Of a DNA stretch of 64,000 nucleotides, positions 46,036 to 57,799 are shown in pieces. Each line of letters starts with the position of its first letter. Position 1 is the stretch's first letter. Under the pieces are notes generated by a model. That model saw only the letters and a program-made list of their open reading frames with translations, was not told where the DNA came from and did no database searches. The stretch is from Mercenaria mercenaria (Eukaryota > Mollusca > Bivalvia > Venerida > Veneridae), in contig NC_069367.1 in assembly GCF_021730395.1 (NCBI RefSeq), positions 9,608,501 to 9,672,500 on the forward strand, in the 5' to 3' direction. Position numbers and translations under genes: made by a program.

Positions 46036-46689
46036 TACTGTTACGTCCGAGGCTGTTGATTTATTTAGTAACTTTGCTGGATAGAAACACCAGCCTTTGC
46101 AGAGAGGTTATGTAGGTAAGGAAGTCAATACAAATGCACGTAAAGGCTCTACTATACACTTAAATATTCCATGTAATATAAAAAGAACATTTTTATTGTT
46201 CTTTGTTTATTTTTGTTTTGGGGTTTCGCGCTATTTTCTATGTTACGACGGGCAGTTAACACTAACCAGTGTTCCTGAATTCTGTATACATGTGTTCTCA
46301 GCAAGTAAACTTCAGCTTCACAGTGCTAACGTGTGTTCTATTCCTGTCGGCGAGCTGACACTCGTTTTGAAAGGGTGGTCGAGTTGACGTGTGTTCTGTG
46401 TCTGCCAGCGAAGTGACATGTATGACTGTGTTTTGTTTCCACTAGCAAGCTGACACGTATTTTCAATCCCCGCCGGCGAGCTGAAACTTGTTCAGCTTTT
46501 GCCGGCGAGTTGACACTCGCTGTCGACCTGACGTGTGCTCTCTCTCTGACGTACAGCTAAAAATTTTTAGGAGACCCAAAAACCTCCTTAAGAGAGGGGT
46601 AGATCCCCTCCGCCCTCGTGCTTTCCCCCTCCACTGCTTTCGGTGTCTCGTAGCCGGACCTCTTTTTGGAAGCCGGCGGCGGCCCTGAT
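46036..46689. repeat. Insert with GCCGGCGAGCTGACAC minisatellite
   Basis: At about 46320-46545 there are five or six diverged units with (G)GCGAGCTGACACG and TGTGTTCT phrases. A G+C-rich end follows (CCTCCGCCCTCGTGCTTTCC to AGCCGGCGGCGGCCCTG). No gene. Confidence 0.5.
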
Positions 46690-47420
46690 ACATAGGTAAC
46701 CTGTCTGTAAACCAAATGTCATCCAAAGTGACCTGAATGTACAGCCATGATGGCATGTCTATATACCCACGATACCCATAATGGTGCGTATGTAAATCGA
46801 AGATACCCTTAGTAGCCTATATATACAAATGTATAGCAAGGATGGCAAGCCTGTATACCCAGGCTATTCAGAGTAATCTGTCCTTTAAATCAAGGAAACT
46901 CGGTTGGCCCCTTTGTATGTCCAGAATACCCAAATTTGCCTGTCTGTATATTCAGTATACCAATATTTGCCAGTATGTATACATGGGTAGCCAATATGAC
47001 CTGCCTGTATGCACAGGATACCCAGATAGGCCTTTATATACATCCATGATACAATGCACCCATAGTGACCTGTATGTATAGCCAGGGTGGCCTTTCTGTA
47101 TGCGCCATCACGTAGAGTGAATGGTTGTAAAACCCATAAATACCCATAGTGGAATGTACATTTATGTATGCCCAATATAATTTTCCTGTATAACTAGGAT
47201 GTCCATGTTATCTGTATCTATATCCAGGCTTCCTATTGTTATCTGTATGTATACCCTGGTTTTCCCTAGATGTCTGTATGTATAGCAAAAACGGCCAGTC
47301 TGTATACGCAGGATGCCCAGAGTGGTATGTCTGTATACCCTAGATACCGACAGTCGCATGAATATTTAGCCCGTATTGACTGTCTGTATAAAAGATATAC
47401 CAAAAATGGCCTGTCTACAT

Positions 47421-47990
47421 ACACTGATGATGTCTGTAAACTGCATTTTGGTACATTTGAACATGTTCAAATATTGAGTTCTGCTAAACTTTGGGCCAGA
47501 GGGCGTGAACTGTAGCAAACATTTCCACTACAGTCCATGGACAGGGTCAATAAAATGTTTTTCATCATTGTTTTGTTAGGCGACCTGTGGAGTTTCCACA
47601 TTACATAATGATTAAGGCATATTAGTGACGCAAATAATACTCCTATCTAGTATTTATCCATGCATCTGTATGACACAAATTAAAATGAACAATGAACTAA
47701 CTGCACGGTTAAAACTTGCTGATAAGTCATTTCAATTAAATGTCAATTTGCAGGTTAAATATTGAAAATATGTTTTGTTTTTACACATGAAGTGTGGTAT
47801 GTTACATATAACGTTATTTCTAAATTTCTGCTTAAATAATGGATCTGAATTTATTTTATTAGACATAAAATAATTGTGATTTCATACAAAATGCATGTAT
47901 TTGACAACTATTTCACAGTCAGATAAGTTCTTCCCGCAATAACATTCAACATTAGTTTTTTTCAATTGTTTCGCATAATTCAAAGTTTTA
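47421..47990. other. AT-rich, 5' flank of copy C
   Basis: No sequence resembling SLC16 exons 1 or 2 was found here or in 38.5-47.4 kb. Homology to intron 2 of gene B begins near 48000. Confidence 0.5.
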
Positions 47991-47999
47991 GGTACTGCC

Positions 48000-50900
48000 T
48001 CTACATAAATGGTGTTCCGACTGAAGAGCATCCCAATGAGTTACCGGAATACAACATGTTTTTATCAACTCATGATTGAAATTGGAGGTGCTTAATTACT
48101 ATCTACTAACCAAATCTTATACTAAACCTGCTAAGTATCTTCTATCACTGTTTACTGAAGTGTTTTATATAGCAAGAGCTTATGCTCATTGACTTAATAT
48201 CTTTTATTATTTCTTCCAGCATTAATTGTCACAACAGTTGGCTTACGACATTTCAGCAGTAGACAGTTCATTGTTTTAGGCGGTCTGATCATGTCCACAG
48301 CACATATTCTGTCCGCATTCGCACCAACTGTAGAAATACTGATCCTGCTTCTTGGTTGTGTGAATGGTAAGCTCTTTGTAAACTTTGTTTACAAAGCACT
48401 TCAGTTTTAGACATTTCTGAGTAAAATAAATAGTTCACTCACTCACTTTTGCCACATTGCATCTGTATTTTCATCACTGGTAACTCTTGGTAACAATTTA
48501 TGCCATTGATGGACAAGTGGTAAGTATGGTTACCAGCATCGGTTAAAATTATGCCGACAACCTCAGGTGCGGGTGTTTTACTACTGCAGCATACATCTTC
48601 CTTAACACTGACCTTCACAAAATATAAACTACTATTATTTCTTTTGTATTAGTAGCTGCTTTCTATGAATGTGATGGACTTTTGTCCTTGTTTGTTTGTT
48701 TTTTTTTTTTTTGTTTTTTGTTTTCTTTTTGCATTCACGAAATTAGAAAATATCTGTAGCATATATGTTTAAAATATCTGCGTTGTTATTAAGAACCAAT
48801 GGCGGTTGTCATCACTGGCTCCAAAAGCAGAAATAACAACTGGCTGTCAATATTGGTACCAATGATAATTTTCATCCATGCTTATAGCATGTAGCTTCCA
48901 CAGGTCAGAGAGAATTTTGGAACAGGGATTTGTACATTTTTGTATATTCTTATATATACTAGAAGTAAATATGTAGTTCAGCCTTTAGAAGAACTGGAGA
49001 CCGATCGTGTTTTTAATTTTTGCAGGCTCCTCTTTAGAAAAAAAAAACATTCACTAGCTGATTCCTTTAAACAAACACACTGGGTAATTTAACTACACAA
49101 ACTGGATTACAATCAATTATCATTATCTAACAAGTGATGATATTTCAAAGCTTTTCTTTCAGGTATAGCTCATGGAATGATTACTGCACCAACAATGGCA
49201 CTCATAAGTCAATATTTTGAAAAGTACCGAAGCCTCGCCAACTGCATTTCTGCCACAGGTGCTAGTGTTGGTTCTCTCATTTTCTCGGTTCTTATTCCTC
49301 ATTGGATCGATGAATATGCATTTTCTGGTACTGTCTTGCTGCTAGGCGGTGTTATGTTACATATGACCGTCTCAGGGCTGTTGATGCGACCAACAACATT
49401 TTATACAAAAGATAAGGATCCTAATACGGATGAAACGCAAAATGATGACAAAAACTTTTGTGATATCGATGAACAGAAAACAAATGGATCACTAAAAAGT
49501 AAAAGACACACAGACAAAATAAACAAAGTTCGTACAGCAAGTGAAACGAGAAACGGTGGTCACCTAGAACTGCAAAATGAACACAATATCAAAGGAACTA
49601 CTTCACCTTTAATTGACGCAAAGTTTTCTCCTGTCTCGTTACGTACCACTGCAGCTCGGAACCCGAGGAAACGTACAATATCCGAGCTCAATAAAACAAG
49701 TCTTGCACATACAATGGGTAGTGCAGTTTCAGCTCTGAACAAATCTAGTATTGGGAGGTACGCAAGCACAGAACTTTCTTTTTCTTCTATGTTAGATCTG
49801 AGTTCAAAAACGCAAGAAAATGACGAACAACATTCTGAAAACAAACAAACATGTGCATGTTTTAAAAGTGTCTTTTTCAAATTTGGCTCTGTTATTGACT
49901 GTGGGCCAATGAGAAGGATTCCGTTTCTATTCTTTATTCCCTGTGGCTGTTTCATCATAATGGTTTCATCTATTGGGCTTTATCTACCAGCGTATGCCAA
50001 AGACTTAGGAATCTCTTCCAAAAAGTGTGGACTTCTTATAACTATTGTAAGTGTCACTGATATGTGTGCAGCGATTTTCTGGGGTGTATTTGCAGACAAA
50101 CAGTACATACGAAGGCACAAAATCCTATCATTTGCAATTGTGACGATGGGATTTGCAACTTGTTTTACTCCACTGTTCAAAACGTATACTGTATTTGTGG
50201 TATACAGTGTGATTTATGGAATATTTGGCCGTGTATACTCCAGTCTGTACCCGGTGATTCTGGTCGACTTTATAGGTCTCGAAAATTTGCGTAGTGCGCT
50301 TGGTATTATGGGTCTTGCACAGACAGCCACATCTGCGGGTTTGCAGCCTGTTATAGGTAAAACATTACCCTTCCCTGTTCTACATGTTATGTCATCTTGA
50401 TCATTCAAATTTGATACGTAAAGCTGAGATCCTGTTATAATGCTATATAGTCATTTTCCTAAGCTCATTTATATGTTTATTATGAGCCCTTGTTATTGTC
50501 GAAGTCTTTCACAATTTGCTAACTATTGAAGATGGTGTCAACCTGACACGTTTCCATTCACTAGCTTAGTTTAAGCTTACAACCTGCTGCACAGAAAGGT
50601 CACCAGTGTGAGAAGAAAGAGAGAAATTTACTGTATCATCGTGCATATGACGAAGTAATTTAAAAGGTGGCATCCTTAAAAGAATGAACACCTTTTAAAT
50701 CCTTTATTTGAAAGTTTACATAACTTATTTTTATTGTTTTATTTTATAGTTGATAGCTGTATACAACAGTCCGGCTTAAAAAATTAATGTCTCATTTGTT
50801 GTTACATTTTATATAACAGGTATGATGAGGGACCACTTTGAATCGTACTCTCCGGGAATGCTGCTGATATCAACAATGATTATGGTTGGTGGACTGTTGA

Positions 50901-51925
50901 TACTCGCGTTACCCTTGGCAGAGAAATATGAACAACGCAGGAACAGACAAAATATACTGGAGAAAGATATGGAAGAACCATAGCTCGTAAACAAGAACTG
51001 GATAAAGGATTATTAAACGGCATTATCTTGTCCTGGGATACATGATGTATAGTCAATTGTCGAAAACATATTTCAGAATTGCATTTGTAAAACATGGAAC
51101 AAAAATGAAGTATGTCCGACAACATAGAGTATCGAGTTGATATTCCGACTGGAAATGTATTGTATATGTTCTTCGTTTTGTTTATGTTTTGGAATGTTAT
51201 AAAGTAAACAAGATAAAAGGTAAGGGTAGATTTCTAGGAAGCACAGAGCACCCCAAACACAGCCACAGAGCCATGCATCGCAAAGAATGCTCACAAAAAA
51301 GAGAAGCCGTAACGGAAAAATATTGTAGACGGGTTGCTTCTAAAACCCTGAACATTATTTAAACAGAATACTAGTAATCGTATTTTGAAGCATACCTTGG
51401 AATCAACTATAGAAATTAAAAGCTAAAATATTTAAGAATTAAAATGTCATTGAATAAATGTTAATTGTATCCAACATCACTGTGCATCGTGTTGAATATC
51501 AGTGTTGAAATGTTTTGTATCTGTTCTTGGGTTCGGAGTCTGTCAGAAATTTTATTATTCATTGCTGTGAATTTCTTTACACTCGCAGTTAGGCTTGCAA
51601 AATTTATATGATGCAACTGGTATGACATGGATACAAGGACTTTTAGCATGCTTACAATGCACTGAATCAAAACCTTGGGACCATGGAAGGTGGCGCAAAT
51701 TTTGCCTCCTCTGTTTACTTGGTCATAGCATATAATGCTGCATATCATTTTCCTTTTTTTGTTCTACTACACCTTCACAACCGTGAAGATTTCGAATGCC
51801 AGTTTACTAGCATTTGACTGTATCATCAAGTCCATAAAATCATATTACATTCCATTAGTAAAACTGATTCAAATCCGAATTGACAAAAATAAGCACATTA
51901 TCAGTGGTTTATGATTATTTGAATC
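48000..51925 (+). repeat. Segmental duplicate of 35540-39325
   Basis: Similarity with the gene B locus starts in intron 2 (ACCGGAATACAAC against TCCGGAAGTACAAC), continues through introns 3 and 4, and extends into the 3' flank (ATCAAAACCTTGGGACSATG; AGTCCATAAAATCATA; AGTGGTTTATGATTAT). Similarity stops near 51925. Confidence 0.75.
48220..50983 (+). CDS. SLC16-like copy C, exons 3-5 only (5' missing)
   Basis: Exons 48220-48366, 49163-50356 and 50820-50983 correspond to exons 3, 4 and 5 of gene B, with GT-AG junctions and phases kept and no internal stop, encoding about 501 residues. Exons 1 and 2 (N-terminal tail, TM1 and part of TM2) are absent although about 200 bp of intron 2 is retained, so the duplication broke inside intron 2. 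It retains YFEKYRSLA, the loop (PRKRTISEL, with the first Arg of gene A/B replaced by Pro), VTDMCAAIFWGVFAD and the C-terminal tail RNRQNILEKDMEEP. A transporter without TM1 would probably not be active, so this is either a young pseudogene with still-open frames, a gene with a new first exon, or a source of fusion transcripts with gene B (inference). Confidence 0.8.
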
Positions 51926-52655
51926 CGTTTTGCCACTGGCCTTGTAAAATGTCATTACGTTCTCTACTGACATTTACATCTGCAATAAAGAGAAATGTAA
52001 AAAGAAATTTTGAAGAAATAAGTATGAAATCTCGCAGTTTGAGGATAGTCGTCAAACATTGAAGATAAAAAGCAAAAACAGTTCAATCAATAGTTTGTCG
52101 TGCACAGGAGAAAGTATTATGTGCACATGAGATATGGAAAGCATTTGCACAAGACGCCTTACATATCTTATTGTCAGTGAGCACTCAGCCAAAAATATAT
52201 TTGAACCGGGTAATTGAAGATACCTAGGCTTAATGTTATCTCTTTTCATAGGAACACCTGTTTACTGACATTTAAAGTTGATGCAGTTTCATAAGGCGAA
52301 AAGTATGGTCCATTTATTATGAGAGATTGTGTGTTTGTGTTTGAAGAGGATTATCCTCATCGTTGGTAAACCATATTGGCGGGCACGCTAGTTTATTTTA
52401 TGAGAGTATTTGCTACTAGATGACCAACTCAGGAATAAAAAACAGGGACAGCCATTTTCCAGGAAGTAAGTCGAAAGTCAACATAATTTAACATGCAGCA
52501 GAATATTTCGGCCTGCTAACTTCCAATTTCTTTAGATTAGATGCGTACTTGTCCCCGACTATGAGACTTTTCACAGCAGTATCAGTGGTTCCCATCCTAT
52601 ACCCATAGCAAAATGCGCCTGTAACGTTAAATGTATATTTTAACGACATGTAGAT
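51926..52655. other. Non-coding stretch, nothing assigned
   Basis: No gene or repeat recognised. Confidence 0.35.
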
Positions 52656-54080
52656 AAGATCAATAATAAAGTCCTTTGGAAGCATATAGAACGCAACCAC
52701 ACAAAATAACAGCGGACTTGGTTTGGCGGAGTCTGTTTAAGTATGAGGTAATGAAATGTGCAACACACTGTAGCACCGGCTAAATGGACTCGAGCCAGAA
52801 AATACACTTATTGCGACTTCTAACGCCCCTTCATAGTATTAGCAATATCTCTCAAAATACTACAATAAATTTATGAAATTTCTCAGACATTTAGACAAAT
52901 ATCTTGATAAGAACATACAAAAATTTCAACAAAATCAAATACATGTAGTGCAAAGATAACACTTTGTTCATTTTAGGACATCTACCCATATTAAAAAGTC
53001 GCAGATAAAGATGAATGTTTTGTTTTCATCATCAGTCAACGAGCAAATATAATTTATAACGATACAGGGGTGTAGATATTGAATTTTCACTGATATATGT
53101 TCAAATATCCAACTTAATTTAGATTTGTTTCCTATATCTGACATAAAAAAATTAAGTTATTGTGGTTTTATCATGATTCTCCTGCCTTATAATGAAATTC
53201 GCTCGTTTGTAAATCCCAGACATAAAAAAATATCGAGAGGACGTAAGAAATTGAAAAAGTGGAAAACCACAGGACATCCAACACGACATAAACGAAAATG
53301 TTGCAGGCTCGGTTTGGCTGAGTCTCTACTGTTCACGCCCTCTAGCCCCGGGTTGAACAGAACTCAACATTTACACATATTATAAATACATGTACCAGAA
53401 TATAATTTAGAGACACCGGCAGATGTATTCATACGATGGTGCACATGGTACACAGAGGTTTCGGTAACAACACCGAGTCCAGATACAGAGAGACTCTATG
53501 GCCGCCACACCTTAAAGTCTGCTGTTGTGAGAACAATAAAATCTATAAGATCCTTTGGAAGCATAGAACTCAACAAGTAAAATATTGGCAGATTCGGTTT
53601 GATCGGGTCTTTTCATGACAGGTAACGTTCCTGGCACATGCTTATGCGGACTTATATATTCTATAGGCATTCGTGGCCAAGTTGCTATGGTGACTTCGAA
53701 TCACTTGTCCATCATCGCTGTTAGTTCGACAATTCGCTTAGGGTGTAGAATTCTTTCAGGTGGGGAAGCTAACCAACTGTTTTGTGGAAGGTCAATGGTT
53801 TTATCTCGGTGCGCACTTGTGCTTTAAATAATGGCTTCAAGCGGCATCTTGGGTCTTCTGCACCATGGAAAGGGGAAAAGTCGTCAATTGTGTCAGTGCG
53901 ACTTAAAATCACAGAAAACAAAATTGAGTACTTTAAACGGCGCTTAAAAAAATATAATCTGTGAAAGATTCCTTGGAAGCACATAGCGCAATAAAGCAAC
54001 TTAATAGCAGGATCGGTTTGATTTAGTCATGAGAGGAAATGAAATGTGCATCGACGCCCCCTAGCAACGGCTTATGTGGG
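52656..54080. repeat. Four dispersed units of a TTTGGAAGCAT repeat
   Basis: Phrases (TC)CTTTGGAAGCATA, then GCAGG.TCGGTTTG, GAGTCT and CGCCCCCTAGCAACGG recur near 52670-52790, 53280-53355, 53548-53620 and 53965-54075. The last copy abuts the LINE fragment. Units are diverged and incomplete. Confidence 0.55.
53680..53965 (+). mobile_element. SINE-like mollusc dispersed repeat
   Basis: Ordered phrases GGGGAAGCTAACCAACTGTT, GTGGAAGGTCAATGGTT, CTCGGTGCGCACTTGTGCTT, GGCATCTTGGGTCTTCTGCA, AATTGTGTCAGTGCGACTTA and an AAAACAAAATTG tail match a repeat I recognise as common in bivalve genomes (GTCGGTGCGACGTTAAA end). Tentative SINE assignment. Confidence 0.55.
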
Positions 54081-55379
54081 ATTCTGTTGCAGTAAAAATG
54101 AATGCACTCATAATCCCAAAGGACCAGAAAATATAATACCTCTGTATCCAAGCATGGTCTTTCAAGGTTTGCATGATAATTAAAAATGGGCTTTTCAGAT
54201 TTGGGCACTTTATTGTTATAACAATACTAATAGAATTATGACAGTCACTAACACCAGTTGAGAAATTTAGGCTTTTCATGCATAAATGTTTTTTATTTGT
54301 TAATGTCATATCCACAGGTGATGGTTGCATATTTTTCATGAAACATGTAGAATTTCTAATCAATTTTTCAAAGTCAAGCAGGTCAATAATATCTAAAAGT
54401 GGTCTCTCTTTAGCTCCACTGAGTAAGTCATAATTCATATCTCCTAGGAACATACAGTTTTCAAATTTTGTGAAACACGTCGAAGCTAAGCTTACAAAAA
54501 TTTCTGAAAATAGCCCAAGATTCATGCTTGGGGGTCTGTAGAAACACGATATTGCCCATTTACATTTATTATTAAATATAACCTCAAAAGTCATACTTTC
54601 AAGATCTTCTGCTTTCAAATACTTCCTTCTTCTAGCAGGGATGTCAGACCTTATGAAACATGCAATACCACCTCCGTGAGAGTTCCTGTCTCTGCGCTCA
54701 AGCTTGTACCCAGGAGCAACAAACAAACTGTCCAAGAAAGATGCATCTAATTTAGTCTCTGAAAAAGATAACATGTCCACTACTTTATCAGACAAGATTT
54801 CACAAATTTCTGAGAATTTGTAACGCAAGCTGTTTACATTAAGTTCACGCAATTCATCAAAAGGAGATCTTGTTTGTTCATCACTATTGCAACTATAGTC
54901 TAAAATATCTGGCTCATGACCTTCTTCATCTAGTTCGAAATAAAGAGTCTGAGAAATGGAAGTTGCTGCACCCATTACATATCCATGGTTGGTCATTTGC
55001 TCTTAGATAATCATAGTCAGCTTGGGTCAGGTTTGCACATTTCATATGCCACCACAGGTAACATCAATATATATACGTATATGCCACGGTGGTTTTTTGC
55101 AACTGCCCTGTTGCAGTGTCCGCATGGGTATCTTACAGGGCCGGGGTTTAATGAATTGTCCCCACATAGAAGCAAAATGCAAAGTTTATGTTTCTTGGTA
55201 GTTATTTTTACTGGAATTGATGTTGGTACAGTTCTTGAGTGACGGACATGGTAGAATAACATAGTATAATTGTCTACAAATTGGGTGCATGATCTTGAGA
55301 TTACAACACTATTCGAAAAGTCACTCATATTTATAGACTCTGATATAAGGTACATGATTGGTTTACCGGCCGAATCCAC
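54070..55379 (-). mobile_element. CR1-like LINE, 5' part: 2A-like motif, PHD finger, endonuclease
   Basis: Reading leftward from an ATG at 55379: a leader, then LLLCGDNSLNPGP (a 2A-like end, followed by V), then a PHD-type finger (YPCGHCNRAV, then in other frames CYLWWHMKC and WICNGC), then an apurinic-type endonuclease from about 54890. The endonuclease shows LNVNSLRYK, SFSETKLDASF, RDRNSHGGGIACF, GDMNYDL and VSDCHN, so the catalytic Asn, Glu, Asp and SDxH-type residues are visible. Two small frame changes separate the finger pieces and the endonuclease. Sequence after VSDCHN degrades and the copy stops near 54070, with no reverse transcriptase. A PHD finger before the endonuclease is known in CR1-group LINEs. 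Confidence 0.82.
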
Positions 55380-55429
55380 GCAGGATATTTATTTGGAGTT
55401 GAAACAAACCACAAGCCCACCAACGTTGG

Positions 55430-56880
55430 AAGAACAATGATCAAGTTGTAAAAGTGGCCTCTTTAGTGGTAACAAAATTTTTCTATGACTTGACCTAATG
55501 ACCTAGTTCCCCCCAAGTGACCCAGTTACTAATTTATCCTAGATTTTAAACAGACAAACATTCCGACCAAGTCTCACGAAGATCAGGTAGAAAATGTGGT
55601 TTGTAGAGTATTAACAACATCTTTCTATAATTTGACCTAGTGACACATTTCTTTCCTAGATAATTCAGTTTCGAAAATGGAGACATCATTCTGACAAAGT
55701 TTTATAAAGATCAAATAAAAAATATGGCCTCTAGAGTGTTAACAATGTTTTTCTATGATCAGGCAAAGATCTCCGGTAACCCAGTTTTGAACTTGATATA
55801 TATTTCAATAAGACAAACATTCTGACAATGTTTTATAAAGATCAAATTGAAAATGTGGCCTCTAGAGGGTTGATAGGGTTTTTCTATGATTTGATCTAGT
55901 GGCCTAGTTTTTTAATTCAGGTAACCTAGTTTTTAATTTTACCTAGAATTTATATAGACTAACATTCTGACAAAGTTATACGAAGATCAAGTCAAACATG
56001 TTGCCTACAGAGTGTGAACAATATTTTTTTATAATCTAACCTAGTGTCCTACGTTAAGATCTCCGGTAACCCAGTTTTGAACTTGATATATATTTCAATA
56101 AGACAAACATTCTGACAATGTTTTATAAAGATCAAATTAAAAATGTGGCCTCTACAGGGTTGATAAGGTTTTTCTATGATTTGATCTAGTGGCCTAGCTT
56201 TTTACCTCAGATAAACTAGATTTTAATTTAACCTAGAATTTATAGAGACTAACATTCTGACAAAGTTTTATGAAGATCAAGTCAAAAAATGTTGCCTACA
56301 GAGTTTTAACAGTGTTTTATGATTTGACCTAATGACTTAGTTTTTAACCTAACATTTGACAGAGACAAACATTCTGACAGAGATTTTTGATAATCAAGTA
56401 GAAAATGTAGTTTTCAGAGTGTTAATAAGGTTTTTCTGTGATTTGACCTAATGACCTAGTTTAAGACATCGGGTAATTTAGTTTCAAAACTTGCCTTGAT
56501 TTCATAGAGACAAATGTTCTGTTTTATGAAGATGGAATAGAAAATGTGGCCTCTAGAGTATTAACAATGTTTTGCAGTCAAATGACCTAGTGACCTAGTT
56601 TTTTTTCTACCCCAGATGACCAAGTAATGAACTCGATCAAGGTTTAGTTGAGAATGACGTGCTGATCTAGTTTCATTTAGATTTGGCCAAAATTGTGACC
56701 CCTAGAGTACAAATTGTCAACGACGCGCGTAGACCGAAGACGGACGCCGGACACAGACTGATCAAACAGCTCACCTTGAGCACTTTGAGCTAAAAACTGC
56801 AAACAACTTAAGCCAGTGTGCTGTGTTTCAGATAATATTGCAGTCTATAATTTTAAGAGAAACGGAATACAATGCTCAAT
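55430..56880. repeat. ~150-bp tandem units, GACCTAGTGACCTAGTTT family
   Basis: About eight diverged units with AGACAAACATTCTGACAAAG, TTTATAAAGATCAA, AATGTGGCCTCTAGAG and TTTTTCTATGATTTGACCTA. One segment (ACCCAGTTTTGAACTTGATA) is exactly repeated around 55780 and 56070. The tail is GACGCGCGTAGACCGAAGAC, GGACGCCGGACACAG and CACTTTGAGCTAAAA. Confidence 0.85.
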
Positions 56881-57189
56881 TTGCAGTCAAATGACCTAGT
56901 GACCTAGTTTTTTTTCTACCCCAGATGACCAAGTAATGAACTCGATCAAGGTTTAGTTGAGAATGACGTGCTGATCTAGTTTCATTTAGATTTGGCCAAA
57001 ATTGTGACCCCTAGAGTACAAATTGTCAACGACGCGCGTAGACCGAAGACGGACGCCGGACACAGACTGATCAAACAGCTCACCTTGAGCACTTTGAGCT
57101 AAAAACTGCAAACAACTTAAGCCAGTGTGCTGTGTTTCAGATAATATTGCAGTCTATAATTTTAAGAGAAACGGAATACAATGCTCAAT
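56572..57189. repeat. Perfect 309-bp tandem duplication
   Basis: Bases 56572-56880 and 56881-57189 are identical as far as I can read, starting TTGCAGTCAAATGACCTAGT and ending ACGGAATACAATGCTCAAT. The copy includes the last repeat unit, the GACGCC tail and 120 bp of unique flank. Confidence 0.9.
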
Positions 57190-57309
57190 CGAATGATCGT
57201 TTAATTGAAGTTGTATAATTTAATGAAGAAAATCGTGTGTTTTAATGCAACAGTCCACTGTTTGCACGTCACAGTTATTATATGCCATAGCGTCAAAATA
57301 TTGAAAAGA

Positions 57310-57371
57310 GAAAATAAAAAAAAACAAAAACGACAGAAAAAACCAAAAAAAAAAAAAAAAAAAAAAAAACG
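57310..57371. repeat. Adenine-rich tract
   Basis: Interrupted A-runs ending in about 27 uninterrupted A. It could be a retroposon tail, but no element body is recognised to its left. Confidence 0.7.
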
Positions 57372-57799
57372 TTATTGTCGAATCAAAAAGCTAGCTAGCT
57401 AGTGGCGTCGTTTTGCATTAAAAGTTACGTATGACGTTTATGTATTAAGGAAATATAGGAGTGCATGGGTTTAATTCTATTTTGAGAAGTGTTACAGTTG
57501 TTTTGTTTTCACTCATTGACGTTAGCGTAGTTTTTCAGGACCATGTCATTTAATTATGTAATGTTGGTCAGTTAACATACCCAGTAATATGGGAGTAAGA
57601 CCCAGCACTGACTCTTGTTCTTCACAATTAACAGGCCGACAGTTTCTTAACAGGCAAAAGGCAAATGACTCTTAACTCTTAGTCGTCTGTCAAATCGTCA
57701 TCGGGATCATACACCTCATCCGGCTTACAACCTCCCACATATTACCTTCGTATTACATATGGAATTCAGTAACAGACCTGAATTTTGTATACAATACTC

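Larger units (their letters stand above)
44580..47420. repeat. Degenerate ~35-bp GTATACCCAGGATACC satellite, twice interrupted
   Basis: Dozens of diverged units built on GGCCTGTCTGTATACCCAGG followed by ATACCCAGAGT occupy 44580-45150, 45770-46035 and 46690-47420. The gaps hold two unrelated inserts. Units differ strongly from one another, so the array is old. Short frames within it on both strands are not genes. Confidence 0.8.

Noticed and set aside
46463-46756. Arg/Gly-rich minus-strand ORF
   Set aside because: It lies across a GC-rich insert end and a minisatellite; the basic composition reflects base composition.
38530-48000. Missing exons 1-2 of SLC16-like copy C
   Set aside because: Looked for the DRGWAW and SWCNCL coding segments and their splice sites on the plus strand; none was seen.
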